NCBI RefSeq assembly: GCF_002835995.1 | Contig: NZ_PJBZ01000077.1 | Span: forward strand, 1 to 36,718 | DNA from: Psychromonas sp. Urea-02u-13 | GTDB lineage: Bacteria; Pseudomonadota; Gammaproteobacteria; Enterobacterales; Psychromonadaceae | Length of the DNA stretch: 36,718 bases | Direction: 5' to 3' | Shown here: piece after piece, positions 17,262 through 26,245 of the stretch | Numbering within the stretch: the first letter of the stretch is position 1 | How the letters are laid out: every line of letters starts with the position of its first letter | Notes under the pieces: generated by a model | Database searches by the model: none | Seen by the model: only the letters and a program-made list of their open reading frames with translations | Told to the model about the DNA's origin: nothing | Translations under genes and position numbers: made by a program

Positions 17262-18994
17262 TGGCTATTTTACAATTGGCGTTAAAAAGCCTGTGGAACC
17301 GTAAGCTGACCTTTTTTATCACCCTATTTTCCATCGCAATTAGTGTGACCCTGTTACTCGGCGTACAAACCTTAAAAAATGAAACCAAAACCAGTTTCAT
17401 GAAAAGCATTTCGGGTACTGATTTGATCATCGGTGCACGTGGCGCGTCATCGCAACTGTTATTAAGCTCTGTTTTTCATATTGGTAATACCGTCAACACC
17501 ATTAAATATGATACTTATTTAACAATGAATGAATCCCCTGCCGTTGAATGGGCAGTCCCAATTTCATTAGGTGATTCACACAAAGGTTATACCGTGATGG
17601 CAACGGCATTAAACTTTTTTGAGCATTTTAGTTATGCTAATCAACAACAACTAACAACACAACAAGGTAAAATCATTGATGATATGTTTGCCGTGGTGAT
17701 TGGTGCTGATGTCGCTAAAAAACTTAATTATAAGATTGGCCAGCGCATTGTAATGACTCATGGGGGTGGTGAAATAGGTGGTCATGATCACGACAATATC
17801 CCCTATTTTGTTAGTGCTATTTTAGCGCCTTCGTTTACTGCGATAGACCAAACATTGATCATCTCATTAGAAGCAATGGAAGCGATGCATACCGATAATC
17901 ATGGGCATTTTGGTGCATTGCCTAATGAGCAAACTATCAGTTCAGAAGCCGAACATGAGGGTCATGAAGGACACAAAGCGCACGAAGATAAACATGAAAG
18001 TCATGAAGGACATCAGTCTCACGATAGCCATGATGACCACAAGGCGCACCAAGATACACATGAAAGTCATGAGGAACATCAGTCTCACGCTAGCCATGAT
18101 GACCACAAGGCACACGAAGATACACATGAAAGTCATGAAGGACATCAGGCTCACGATAGCCATGATGACCACAAGGCGCATGAAGATACACATGAAAGCC
18201 ATGAAGGACATCTGGCTCACGCTAGCCATGACGGCCATGATGACCACAAGGCACACGAAGATACACATAAAAGTCATGAGGGACATCAGTCTCACGATAA
18301 CCATGATGACCACAAGGCGCACGATAAACACCAAGGACATGAGCATCACGATGACCATGAAGCGCATGAAGGACATCAAGCGCATGATGATCACCAAGAT
18401 ACTGCCGAGCAACGTGTTGCTCGCCTATTTAAATTAAAACCGCAGAATATTAATGCCGTGTTTGTAGGTTTAACATCACCTCAAGCGGTTTTAGGTATGC
18501 AAAATTATGTCAATAACTTTCAAGATGAGCCTCTCACCGCCATTATCCCTGCACTGGCATTACAAGCGTTATGGCAATTCTTCTCTGTGGCTGAAGTGGC
18601 GTTAAACATTGTCACCGTGTTTGTTGTTTTAGTCGGTTTATTAGGCATGTTAAGCATCATTCTAATGAGTCTTAATGAACGTCGTCGTGAAATGGCTATT
18701 TTACGCTCAGTTGGGGCGCACCCAGGGCATATTTTTTCCTTGATTATCGGGGAAGCGGCTGCGGTTTGTTTCTCTGGTATTGTTGTGGGTGTGATGCTGT
18801 TATATGTTTTGTTATTTGTATTACAAGCCCCACTTGCGCAACACTTTGGCTTTTATTTAGACATTAATATGTTAAGTTCTAATGACTTATTAATATTAGC
18901 TGTGATTCAATTATGCGCATTAACCATTGCGATTATTCCCGGCTTACTGATTTACAAAACCTCATTATCCGATGGCATGAGTATTAAATTTTAG
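17261..18994 (+). CDS. FtsX/MacB-like ABC permease with a large periplasmic histidine-repeat loop
   Basis: This 577-residue inner-membrane protein has the FtsX-like layout: one N-terminal membrane helix (about 18-36), a large periplasmic domain, then three C-terminal helices (about 447-470, 492-525, 545-567) with the conserved NERRREMAILRSVGA loop before the third helix. The periplasmic domain contains an unusual insert (about 227-382) in which His recurs nearly every third residue, roughly 49 His in all, mixed with Asp, Glu, Gly and Ser. It is encoded by 66-bp tandem repeats. Short His clusters also occur before it (GGHDHD and DNHGHF). The insert should bind zinc or similar metals in the periplasm. 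FtsX-type permeases usually do not form import channels, so whether this system moves zinc or works on zinc-binding proteins is open. Confidence 0.92.
   Translation: MAILQLALKSLWNRKLTFFITLFSIAISVTLLLGVQTLKNETKTSFMKSISGTDLIIGARGASSQLLLSSVFHIGNTVNTIKYDTYLTMNESPAVEWAVPISLGDSHKGYTVMATALNFFEHFSYANQQQLTTQQGKIIDDMFAVVIGADVAKKLNYKIGQRIVMTHGGGEIGGHDHDNIPYFVSAILAPSFTAIDQTLIISLEAMEAMHTDNHGHFGALPNEQTISSEAEHEGHEGHKAHEDKHESHEGHQSHDSHDDHKAHQDTHESHEEHQSHASHDDHKAHEDTHESHEGHQAHDSHDDHKAHEDTHESHEGHLAHASHDGHDDHKAHEDTHKSHEGHQSHDNHDDHKAHDKHQGHEHHDDHEAHEGHQAHDDHQDTAEQRVARLFKLKPQNINAVFVGLTSPQAVLGMQNYVNNFQDEPLTAIIPALALQALWQFFSVAEVALNIVTVFVVLVGLLGMLSIILMSLNERRREMAILRSVGAHPGHIFSLIIGEAAAVCFSGIVVGVMLLYVLLFVLQAPLAQHFGFYLDINMLSSNDLLILAVIQLCALTIAIIPGLLIYKTSLSDGMSIKF
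17993..18328 (+). repeat. In-frame 66-bp coding tandem repeat (His-rich)
   Basis: About five head-to-tail units start at 17993, 18059, 18125, 18191 and 18266. The first three are exactly 66 bp (22 codons), the fourth has an extra 9 bp (one more His triplet), and the fifth decays into further His-triplet sequence to about 18400. Each unit encodes seven triplets beginning with His (HES HEG HQS HDS HDD HKA HED) plus one Thr. Units differ by a few substitutions. Length changes of 66 or 9 bp keep the frame, so the loop can vary between strains without breaking the gene. Confidence 0.95.
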
Positions 18995-19083
18995 AGTAGC
19001 AAAAAAATCAGTGTGACTATCTAGCGGTGGTTACGCTGATTAATCTAATGGCATCACATGGTAGGACGAAACTGCTTATATTA

Positions 19084-19118
19084 AGTATTGTTGTCAAAGG
19101 CCTGCAACTTACAATACT
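19084..19118 (+). promoter_or_regulatory. Inverted repeat between permease and DUF3299 genes
   Basis: Arms agtattgt (19084-19091) and acaatact (19111-19118) flank a 19-base loop in the 171-bp gap. No U tract follows. It may tune expression of the downstream gene or bind a regulator. Confidence 0.3.
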
Positions 19119-19165
19119 ATTCTATGACTATCAGATAAATGACCATTAAATTCCAAGGAAATAAA

Positions 19166-19837
19166 ATGAAAAAATTATTATTAATTCCATTTTTTTGTGC
19201 ACTATTTTCTGTCGCGCAAGCAGCAGAAACAACTGCGCCATTAAAAATAAATTTTACTGATTTACAAGGTAAAGTCGCGCCTTACAAAGACCCCTTTGAA
19301 AATTTAACAGAAGATCAGCTTTATAATTTATCGATTCATGCGCGTATTTTAGCGTGGCAAGAAGCTGCCCCAGAACAAGTCACAGAGGCGATGATAGAAG
19401 AGAGTGCCAAAGCAAAAGCGTTCTTAGATGAGCAAAAGATCGATATCGCCTACCTTTTTGAACAGCGCCTCATCATCATGGAAAAACGCCAACAAGCTTC
19501 GATGGTCACCAATGACCTATTAAAGAATAAAAACATAGAAATTGGCGGTTACATGCTAGCGCTTGAATTTGATGATGGTTTAGTTACCGAGTTTTTATTA
19601 GTGCCTACCATTGGCGCTTGTTCGCACAAACCCGTGCCACCAGCGAACCAATTGATATTAGTAAAAACCGATAAACCCATTGAAGCAGGCTCTCCTTATA
19701 TGCCTATTCGAGTCACCGGAAAATTGCTCACAACCGCACAGCAAAAAGACCTTTACCTAGTTGATGGCCAGAAAAACATTGCCATGTCCTACAGCATCGA
19801 TGGCGCAAAAGTAGAACCCTTTCTCGCAACACATTAA
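19166..19837 (+). CDS. Exported DUF3299 protein of the candidate zinc-regulated system
   Basis: The product has 223 residues from the ATG at 19166, chosen because AAGGAAAT lies just upstream and the protein then begins with a clean signal peptide (MKKLLLIPFFCALFS, cleavage after about AQA). The C-terminal half holds the DUF3299 pattern: GGYMLALEFDDG, then TEFLLVPTIGACSHKPVPP with the conserved C-x-H, then a small beta-barrel-like strand set. The domain is of unknown function; the Cys-His pair could bind metal. The gene follows the His-rich permease on the same strand and ends at a terminator, so it is the last gene of this operon here. I see no other zrg-like component in the window. Confidence 0.88.
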   Translation: MKKLLLIPFFCALFSVAQAAETTAPLKINFTDLQGKVAPYKDPFENLTEDQLYNLSIHARILAWQEAAPEQVTEAMIEESAKAKAFLDEQKIDIAYLFEQRLIIMEKRQQASMVTNDLLKNKNIEIGGYMLALEFDDGLVTEFLLVPTIGACSHKPVPPANQLILVKTDKPIEAGSPYMPIRVTGKLLTTAQQKDLYLVDGQKNIAMSYSIDGAKVEPFLATH

Positions 19838-19854
19838 ACGATAAGCACTTTATT

Positions 19855-19887
19855 AAAACGTAATGGATGATTCTGTTACGTTTTTTA
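19855..19887 (+). terminator. Rho-independent terminator after the DUF3299 gene
   Basis: Arms aaaacgtaa (19855-19863) and ttacgtttt (19876-19884) run into a T tract, 17 bp after the stop codon. The rest of the gap to 20126 shows no clear feature. Confidence 0.85.
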
Positions 19888-20126
19888 TTTCCCCTTTCTC
19901 AGCAAAAAAACAAAAAACTTACCTAGCAAACTATCACCTTCCCTTCTGCCTTAACCTTTTAGCCAGACACACCACGACTTAAGTAACTGTAAACAATACA
20001 ACTCATATTTATAAAACTTCCTTTAAAAATGGCACCAGATGGCAAGCGTTGACGTTTATTTTAGCTAAAATACTGTTAACTAAATGTTAAACCTCTTTCG
20101 TTTTACCTGTTTAAAGGAATACCAAC

Positions 20127-21530
20127 ATGAAGAAATTATTCAAACGCTGTGTTATTGCAGCTGTGATTGCCAGCTCTTTCAGTGCGCTTTCTGTTTCAGC
20201 AAGCGATAAAGTGACTCAACAGGTTTTATTTAAAAATGTCAGTATTTTTAACGGTATCGATAACAAGCTCTATAAAAATTCAAATGTGCTTATTGAAGGT
20301 AACTTAATCAAGTCGATTTCAGCAAAAGACATTAAAGCTAATGCAGATGCACTGATCATTGATGGTGAAGGCCGTACCTTGATGCCTGGATTAATTGAAG
20401 GCCATGGCCATTTACAAATGAATGGCACGGGGTTAGCTGATATTGAAAATAACCGTAACTGGGAAGAGCTAGCAGTACGCTCTGCTGCTCGCGCAAAATC
20501 AGCACTCATGTCAGGGTTTACCACATGGCGTGATGCAGGTGGTATGGGGGCAGGTTTGCGTAAATCGATTGATGCTGGGGTTGTAGATGGCCCACGTATT
20601 TACAGTGCAGGCGCATTTATTGGACCAACAGGCTCACATGCCGATTTCCGTAACTTCACGACCCCGAATGAAACCTTTAATGGCCCACAAACAGCAAGTG
20701 GACGCTTGGGTGTGAGCTGTACCGCTGACAGTATTGGCGATATTAAAGCCTGTGCCCGTCAAAACTTTATGCAGGGTGCAACACAAATTAAAGTGATGTC
20801 GAGTGGTGGTGTTGCTTCTGCCTTTGATCCTTGGCAGTTGGATGCTTACTCTCAAGCAGAATTAGCAGCCGCAGTTGAAGTCGCTGATGCTTACGGCTCT
20901 TACGTTATGTCACATGCTTACAGCAAAAAATCGATGATACGTAATTTAGAAGCGGGTGTAAAAACACTTGAACATGGTTTTATGTTTGATGCTGAAGTCG
21001 CTAAATTGATGGAAGAAAAAGGCGCTTATATCACTACCAACATGACCGCATTCTCGCCCTATTTAGGCGAAATAGAAGCCATTAGTGGTAGCCCAGCAGC
21101 TTCTCGTAAAGCAGAAACGGCACAAGCCACTTTTAAAGATTATTTGAAAAATGTAAACAAATATCAGCCTAAACTTGGCTTCCATGTAGATTGTGTAGGC
21201 GGTGTTGCAACCTGTGAACAGCAAGCTGATCACTCTATTTATTTAAGTGGTGAGTTTATTGGTAATTATTACACACTAAAATCAATGACTTCTACTAACG
21301 GTGAAATTGTTAAATTAACCGGATCGGTCTTAGACCCTTACTTCCAAGCTAAATTAGGCGTCGTAGCAAAAGGTGCTTATGCCGATCTTTTACTGGTTGA
21401 TGGTAATCCGCTAGAAGACCTAACCGTGATTGGGGCAAACAAGAAATGGTTCGACGCGCCTGCTCGTGATGAAATCAAAACCATGCGCGTTATAATGAAA
21501 GACGGTAAAATTTATAAAAACACGCTGTAA
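20127..21530 (+). CDS. Exported metal-dependent amidohydrolase
   Basis: This 467-residue protein has a signal peptide ending near SVSAS, so it should be periplasmic. The amidohydrolase barrel shows the HxH metal motif in EGHGHLQ, the likely carboxylated Lys in QIKVMSSGG, and later metal His in SHAYSK and KTLEHGF. The closing segment KLGVVAKGAYADLLLVDGNP is typical of the imidazolonepropionase/Xaa-Pro-dipeptidase-like subgroup. A candidate final Asp is in GFHVDC. Substrates of this subgroup include acyl-amino acids and dipeptides, but none can be assigned here. The start has AAGGAATA upstream, and a terminator follows. The linked regulator and porin genes downstream are broken. Confidence 0.9.
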   Translation: MKKLFKRCVIAAVIASSFSALSVSASDKVTQQVLFKNVSIFNGIDNKLYKNSNVLIEGNLIKSISAKDIKANADALIIDGEGRTLMPGLIEGHGHLQMNGTGLADIENNRNWEELAVRSAARAKSALMSGFTTWRDAGGMGAGLRKSIDAGVVDGPRIYSAGAFIGPTGSHADFRNFTTPNETFNGPQTASGRLGVSCTADSIGDIKACARQNFMQGATQIKVMSSGGVASAFDPWQLDAYSQAELAAAVEVADAYGSYVMSHAYSKKSMIRNLEAGVKTLEHGFMFDAEVAKLMEEKGAYITTNMTAFSPYLGEIEAISGSPAASRKAETAQATFKDYLKNVNKYQPKLGFHVDCVGGVATCEQQADHSIYLSGEFIGNYYTLKSMTSTNGEIVKLTGSVLDPYFQAKLGVVAKGAYADLLLVDGNPLEDLTVIGANKKWFDAPARDEIKTMRVIMKDGKIYKNTL

Positions 21531-21551
21531 TAATATTAAGCGTATTTAAAA

Positions 21552-21577
21552 AAAGGTGCGCTAAGCACCTTTATTTT
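21552..21577 (+). terminator. Rho-independent terminator of the amidohydrolase gene
   Basis: Arms aaaggtgc (21552-21559) and gcaccttt (21565-21572) with loop gctaa are followed by atttttag, 21 bp past the stop. Confidence 0.85.
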
Positions 21578-21633
21578 TAGCTCTTCTAAATGTAAACCTT
21601 ACCCCTTGCAGCAGTGAATCGATATGGACTTTC

Positions 21634-22661
21634 ATGTTAAAAAACAAGTTAAATCAGCCAATTGGGCTTATTAAAACAGAACAAGTAAAACGTTTTATCG
21701 ACATGCTTCAATTAGTCGAAGAAGATATTTATCCTATTCTCGAAAAAGTCGGTTTACCAGAAAGAGTACTTAATACGGCTCATCCGTATATCCCAGAAAT
21801 ACCCGTTCGATTATTACTCGCTGAAATAGTGGATAAATGTGGAATGGAAAGTTACCAACGCATCTGCTGGTTAGCCTGCCGTGACATGTTTATTCCGCAT
21901 ATATTAGATAAAATAAGTGACGCGACTAATTTACAAGAATTGCTTGTTGAGTTTATCGAGGTTTGAAAAATGAATCAACGCAGGTCAAACTTGAACTAAG
22001 AACGGTGGTTGATAAAACCTGGCTAGTTCGCGATAAAACATTCAGTGATGACCCTTGGTATCTCTATGCGGAGTTATTTTCAATCTGCTATTTAATTGAA
22101 TTAATCCGCGCATTAACAGAACCACAGTGGTTACCGGAAGAGGTATCAATTCAGAGTGAACAAGCGGCATTATTCGAACAACTTATTCTCAGTGATAATG
22201 CCAATAGCAACGTTCCACAAATTTATCAGCAACGCAGTGTTTGCTCTATCAGCATTCCTCAAGAAATGTTAGCCATCCCTTTCCATCATAATAAACATTG
22301 GGTAAAACCGGAAAAAAACAGTGATGCGCCGACTGATTTTTTAGGATCGCTAAAAATCGCTCTGCCTCCTTATTTACACGAAGGTAAACTGCCCATTAAA
22401 AAAACGGCACAAATCATTGGTTTGAGTGTGCGTACCTTTCAACGTCGCTTAGATACGTTAGGCGTAAGCTACACGCAAGTGCTTGAAAGTGTTCAATTAC
22501 AAGAAGCACAATATTACCTCAACAATACAGGCATCAGCATCACCACCATTGCCCTTGGATTAGGTTACTCAGATTTGGCACATTTCTCTCGCGCCTTTAA
22601 ACGCATGACAGAAATCCCCCCTAGTCAATACAGAATTGAACACAGTGGCACAAAAAGATAA
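21634..22661 (+). pseudogene. AraC-family transcriptional regulator, frameshifted
   Basis: Two frames that overlap by 4 bp together give one AraC-family protein of about 342 residues, a normal length. The first (21634-21966, 110 residues) covers the start of the N-terminal domain and stops at TGA at 21964-21966. The second (from about 21963) carries the rest of that domain and a complete C-terminal double helix-turn-helix, with TAQIIGLSVRTFQRRL and the signature LGYSDLAHFSRAFKR. A one-base loss near 21961 would explain the split. A TTG at 21963 could restart translation, so two coupled polypeptides cannot be excluded. It lies between an amidohydrolase and a broken porin gene, which it may once have controlled. 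Confidence 0.7.
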
Positions 22662-22723
22662 CAGCCTATTGAAAAAATGTATGGCTAAAATAATCAAATT
22701 TATTCATTTATATGGAGCAACTT

Positions 22724-23092
22724 ATGCTTTTCTATAAACAAACAATGAAAAACAGAACATTACTTCCCATCAGTATTTTTTGTGCTTTAAGTAGCCCGAC
22801 CCTATTAGCACAAGCGTCTCCAACATTTGGGGGTCCTGATAGCGTTGATAATACGATTGAAGACAATAAAAAAGGCTCACAAAAACCTTGGCGTGAAGCG
22901 TTAGCCGAAAAACAGGGGATCACTTTTGGTTTGGATTACAATATGCTTGGCGTTTATGCGACAGACCCTAACCAACTCGCTATTCCCGCTTTTGCTATTG
23001 ATGATGAAGATACCTCTGCCAGTGGTGTTGCTCGCTTTTATGGGACTTGGAACATAATCGGACAAACATCAGGAAACACAGGTGGCCTAAAT
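22724..23092 (+). pseudogene. OprB-like carbohydrate-selective porin, 5' fragment
   Basis: The fragment starts at the ATG at 22724, with GGAG 5 bp upstream, and has a signal peptide ending SSPTLLAQA. The mature part (KPWREALAEKQGITFGLDYN, then FYGTWNIIGQTSGNTGGL) matches the start of outer-membrane carbohydrate porins of the OprB family. Homology ends at about 23090. The frame then runs into AraC-derived sequence out of frame and stops at 23152. Only about 120 of the expected 400 or more residues remain, so the gene is dead by deletion. Confidence 0.75.
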
Positions 23093-23466
23093 TACATTGG
23101 CAAGCAGGTGAAGATGCCATTATTGCCAGACCCAATTTTTTTGATTCATTAAAAACCGCATTACCTGCTTATTTATGTGCAGGGAAACTGCCCATCAGCA
23201 AAGCTGCACAGATCACTGGCATGAGCATACGTACGCTACAACGTAACCTAAAAGTGGCTGGTATGAGTTATCGTGAGTTACTCGAAGAAGTGCAAATCAA
23301 TCAAGCCAAGTTATTGTTAGAAGATAGCGAACACAGCGTCACCGCAGTCGCGAATCATTTAGGTTATAGCAATATTTCACATTTCTCACGGGCCTTTAAA
23401 AAGGCGACGGGTATTCCTCCCAGCCAATACGTAAAAAACAGATTGCTCATTAATGATGAGGCATAA
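23093..23466 (+). pseudogene. AraC-family regulator, 3' remnant fused to the porin fragment
   Basis: From about 23092 the sequence encodes LHWQAGEDAII followed by a full AraC DNA-binding domain: AQITGMSIRTLQRNL, LGYSNISHFSRAFKKATG and IPPSQY. It aligns along its length with the C-terminal part of the regulator just upstream (HWVKPEKN through IPPSQY), so the two were paralogues. The N-terminal effector domain is missing. An ATG at 23047 in this frame falls within the porin fragment, so a short 139-residue DNA-binding protein could still be made. The simplest history is a deletion that removed the end of the porin gene and the start of this regulator. Confidence 0.75.
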
Positions 23467-23621
23467 ATTGATAACCAAATTTATCGCTAAGCATCATCAT
23501 GCTTTTACAAAAAAACGATGAGAACAAAAACAAAAAAAGATTTAAATAATACAAAAATTTGCCAATACCGTGGTACGTATCTCCTACAATTTATAAATAT
23601 AACTCCCTGTAGGTAGATTTT

Positions 23622-25946
23622 ATGAAACTCAAACAAAAAGTCGTTTTAGGCGCTGCTTCACTCGCCGCTATCCCGGTGATCATTGCTTGTATTATCATTG
23701 GTATGAAAGCAGCTGAAGACAGTAAAGTCGCCTTGCAACATGTGGCAAAAGAGCAACTTATTGCAGTACGGGAGCTTACCAAGGGGCGTATTGAAGATTA
23801 CTTTGCAACAATCAATCAACAAATCTTAAACCTCTCACAAAATCAACTTACCATTGATGCCGCGGGCTCTTTTGTACTCGGTTTTAAAAACTTTAAAAAA
23901 CAAACCAGTGCCGATATTGGACAATTAAAAACAGAACTGAGCCAGTATTATCAGCATGAATACCTTGGGGAATACAAAAAACGTAACAATGGCCAATCTA
24001 TTGATGTATTAAATTGGTTAAACCAACTCGATGATGATTCTATTGCCCTACAACACGCGATGATTCAGAAGAATAAACATCCGCTAGGGGCTAAAAACGA
24101 GCTCACCGATATGAGTAACTATTCGAGTTACAACCGTTCACACAAAGCCTTCCATTCCAGTTTTAATTATTATTTACAGCAATTTGGCTATTACGATATT
24201 TTTATTGCTGATAGTGAATCTGGTGATATTGTTTACTCGGTATTTAAAGAGTTAGATTACACCACCTCACTCATTGATGGCCCTTATAAAAACACGGCCA
24301 TTGGCGAGGTTTTCAAACAAGCTAACCAAGCAACTGATGCTAATTTTGTGGCGATTAGTGATTTCTCTCCTTATCCGCCCTCTTACCAAGATCCCGCTGC
24401 ATTTATTGCCTCTCCTATTTTTGAAAATGGCAAAAAAATAGCAGTGCTTATTTTCCAAATGCCCATTGATAATATTAATGAAGTGATGACCCACCATCAA
24501 AATTGGTCGGACAGTGGATTAGGCCATTCAGGTGAAACCTATTTAGTGGCTCAGGACAAAACATTACGCTCACTGAGCCGTTTTCTAATTGAAGATAAAA
24601 ACGCTTATTTACAGACATTAAAAGAAGCATCAGTAAGCAATAGTGTGATTGATAAAATCAACGCCAAAAATACCAGTATTGGATTACAACCCGCTAACTC
24701 ACCTAAAATAAGCGAAGCACTTGCCGGCAATAGTGGTTTTAATATCTATTCTGATTATCGAGGTATATCGGTTTTATCTGCCTATGCCCCGGTAAAAATT
24801 CAGGGATTACAATGGATTATTTTAAGTGAAATAGATGTTAGCGAAGCTTTTGAACCCGCCGAAAAACTGACCGATAGCATTTTAAAACTATCTATTACTA
24901 TTACCGCGATTCTTGTCTCAATCGGCTTAGTGGTGGGTTTTCTTTTTGCCAGTGCGACCACTAAACCGATTATTAGATTGAGTGAGGCGATCAATGATAT
25001 TGAAGCAAACTCTGATTTAACCAAACGATTAGTTGTCACCTCCGATGATGAAATTGGCATGGCGGCTAATTCGCTTAACTTAATGCTCGAGAAGTTCCAT
25101 ACCGGTATTTTACAAGTCTCAAAGGCATCACTACAAATAGCCGAAGCCTCGGAAGAAACATCAACGATCACCAATCAAACCAGCAGCACTATTTTTGAAC
25201 AAAAAAGCCAGACTCAACAAGTCGCCACCGCCATTACCCAAATGAGCGCGACCGTTCAAGAAGTGAGTATCAATATTAGTAATACCGCACAAGCAGCTGA
25301 ACAAGCCAACAATGAAACAACAATAGGCCAAGCGATTGTAGAAAAAACCGTGAGTGCGATAGAAGAGCTATCTGCATATATTGAAAATGCCTCTGCGGTG
25401 ATTCATCAAGTTGAACAAGACAGTGAAAATATCAACAGTGTGATGGAGGTGATTAGAAGCATTGCAGAGCAAACTAACTTACTGGCTTTAAACGCAGCCA
25501 TTGAGGCAGCCAGAGCAGGCGAACAAGGTCGTGGATTTGCAGTGGTTGCAGATGAAGTGCGCACATTAGCGGGACGCACACAAAAATCAACGCAAGAGAT
25601 TCATCAAATGATTGAAAAATTGCAATCGGGTGCCGTACAAGCCGTAAAAGCAATGGATGAAAGTAACGAGAAAGCACACTCAGTAACGGAACAAGCCAAC
25701 AAGGCAGGCACATCATTAAGTGTGATTGCGGATGCCGTTTCTCGCATCAACGATATGAGCACACAAATTGCCAGTGCAGCAGAAGAGCAAAATTCCGTTA
25801 ATGAAGATATTAATAAAAACATTGTCAGTATTAACGATATGGCAGAAGAGACAGCAACGGGCGCAGAACAAACAACAGAAGCCGCCAATAAACTGGCTCA
25901 ATTAGCGGAAGAGTTAAATATGATGGTGCAAGAGTTTAAGGTTTAA
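23622..25946 (+). CDS. Methyl-accepting chemotaxis protein (Cache-type sensor)
   Basis: This 774-residue chemoreceptor has membrane helices at about 8-30 and 424-447. The large periplasmic domain of about 390 residues ([20 protein letters not shown] at its start, [19 protein letters not shown] and [19 protein letters not shown] later) resembles a double Cache sensor. A HAMP linker (about 447-500) and the cytoplasmic coiled coil follow. The signalling tip, with [19 protein letters not shown], is intact at about residues 615-650. The C-terminus ends VQEFKV with no CheR tether. A 6-bp inverted repeat (cctaca/tgtagg, 23583-23613) just upstream could partly mask the weak ribosome site. The ligand is unknown. 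Confidence 0.95.
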   Translation: MKLKQKVVLGAASLAAIPVIIACIIIGMKAAEDSKVALQHVAKEQLIAVRELTKGRIEDYFATINQQILNLSQNQLTIDAAGSFVLGFKNFKKQTSADIGQLKTELSQYYQHEYLGEYKKRNNGQSIDVLNWLNQLDDDSIALQHAMIQKNKHPLGAKNELTDMSNYSSYNRSHKAFHSSFNYYLQQFGYYDIFIADSESGDIVYSVFKELDYTTSLIDGPYKNTAIGEVFKQANQATDANFVAISDFSPYPPSYQDPAAFIASPIFENGKKIAVLIFQMPIDNINEVMTHHQNWSDSGLGHSGETYLVAQDKTLRSLSRFLIEDKNAYLQTLKEASVSNSVIDKINAKNTSIGLQPANSPKISEALAGNSGFNIYSDYRGISVLSAYAPVKIQGLQWIILSEIDVSEAFEPAEKLTDSILKLSITITAILVSIGLVVGFLFASATTKPIIRLSEAINDIEANSDLTKRLVVTSDDEIGMAANSLNLMLEKFHTGILQVSKASLQIAEASEETSTITNQTSSTIFEQKSQTQQVATAITQMSATVQEVSINISNTAQAAEQANNETTIGQAIVEKTVSAIEELSAYIENASAVIHQVEQDSENINSVMEVIRSIAEQTNLLALNAAIEAARAGEQGRGFAVVADEVRTLAGRTQKSTQEIHQMIEKLQSGAVQAVKAMDESNEKAHSVTEQANKAGTSLSVIADAVSRINDMSTQIASAAEEQNSVNEDINKNIVSINDMAEETATGAEQTTEAANKLAQLAEELNMMVQEFKV

Positions 25947-26245
25947 AAAACAGCTATCAGAAAGTTAAAATGCAAAAACAGCTGTCGGCGATTAGCTTGC
26001 GGCGCTTAGTAAATTCAAATGTAAAAAACAGCTCACGGCGGTTAGCTTTCAGCGGTAAGTAAATTCAAATGCAAAAAAACAGCTGTCGGCGATTAGCTTT
26101 CAGCTGTTAGTAAATTCAAATGCAAAAAAACAGCTGTCGGCGATTAGCTTGCCGCTGTCAGTAAATTCAAATGTAAAAAACAGCTGTCGGCGATTAGCTT
26201 TCAGCAGTTAGTCAATTCACAAAAAACGCTGTTTAGCTTAAGTGA
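25947..26245. repeat. Tandem array of about 50-bp hairpin-forming repeats
   Basis: Five near-identical units of 46-51 bp start at 25974, 26023, 26073, 26124 and 26175, with partial units at each end (25945-25973 and 26221-26245). Each reads A-run, cagctgtcggcgattagctt, a variable inverted arm, then gtaaattcaaatg. In the unit at 26073 the arms aacagctg and cagctgtt pair perfectly; other units keep partial pairing with paired changes. The array fills the whole gap between the convergent chemoreceptor and fghA genes. A related trace (tagcctctagctttcagc) lies inside the repeat at 27235-27339. No unique spacers are present, so it is not CRISPR. Confidence 0.9.

Noticed and set aside
17901-18437. 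Long overlapping open frames on both strands across the His-repeat region
   Set aside because: They are by-products of the repeated codons of the permease gene. Their translations are monotonous Met/Ile/Val/Thr-rich strings with no family resemblance, whereas the permease frame continues into conserved membrane helices on both sides.
25947-26245. Possible CRISPR array
   Set aside because: The units are similar along their whole length of about 50 bp, with no unique spacers between short repeats, and no cas genes are nearby.
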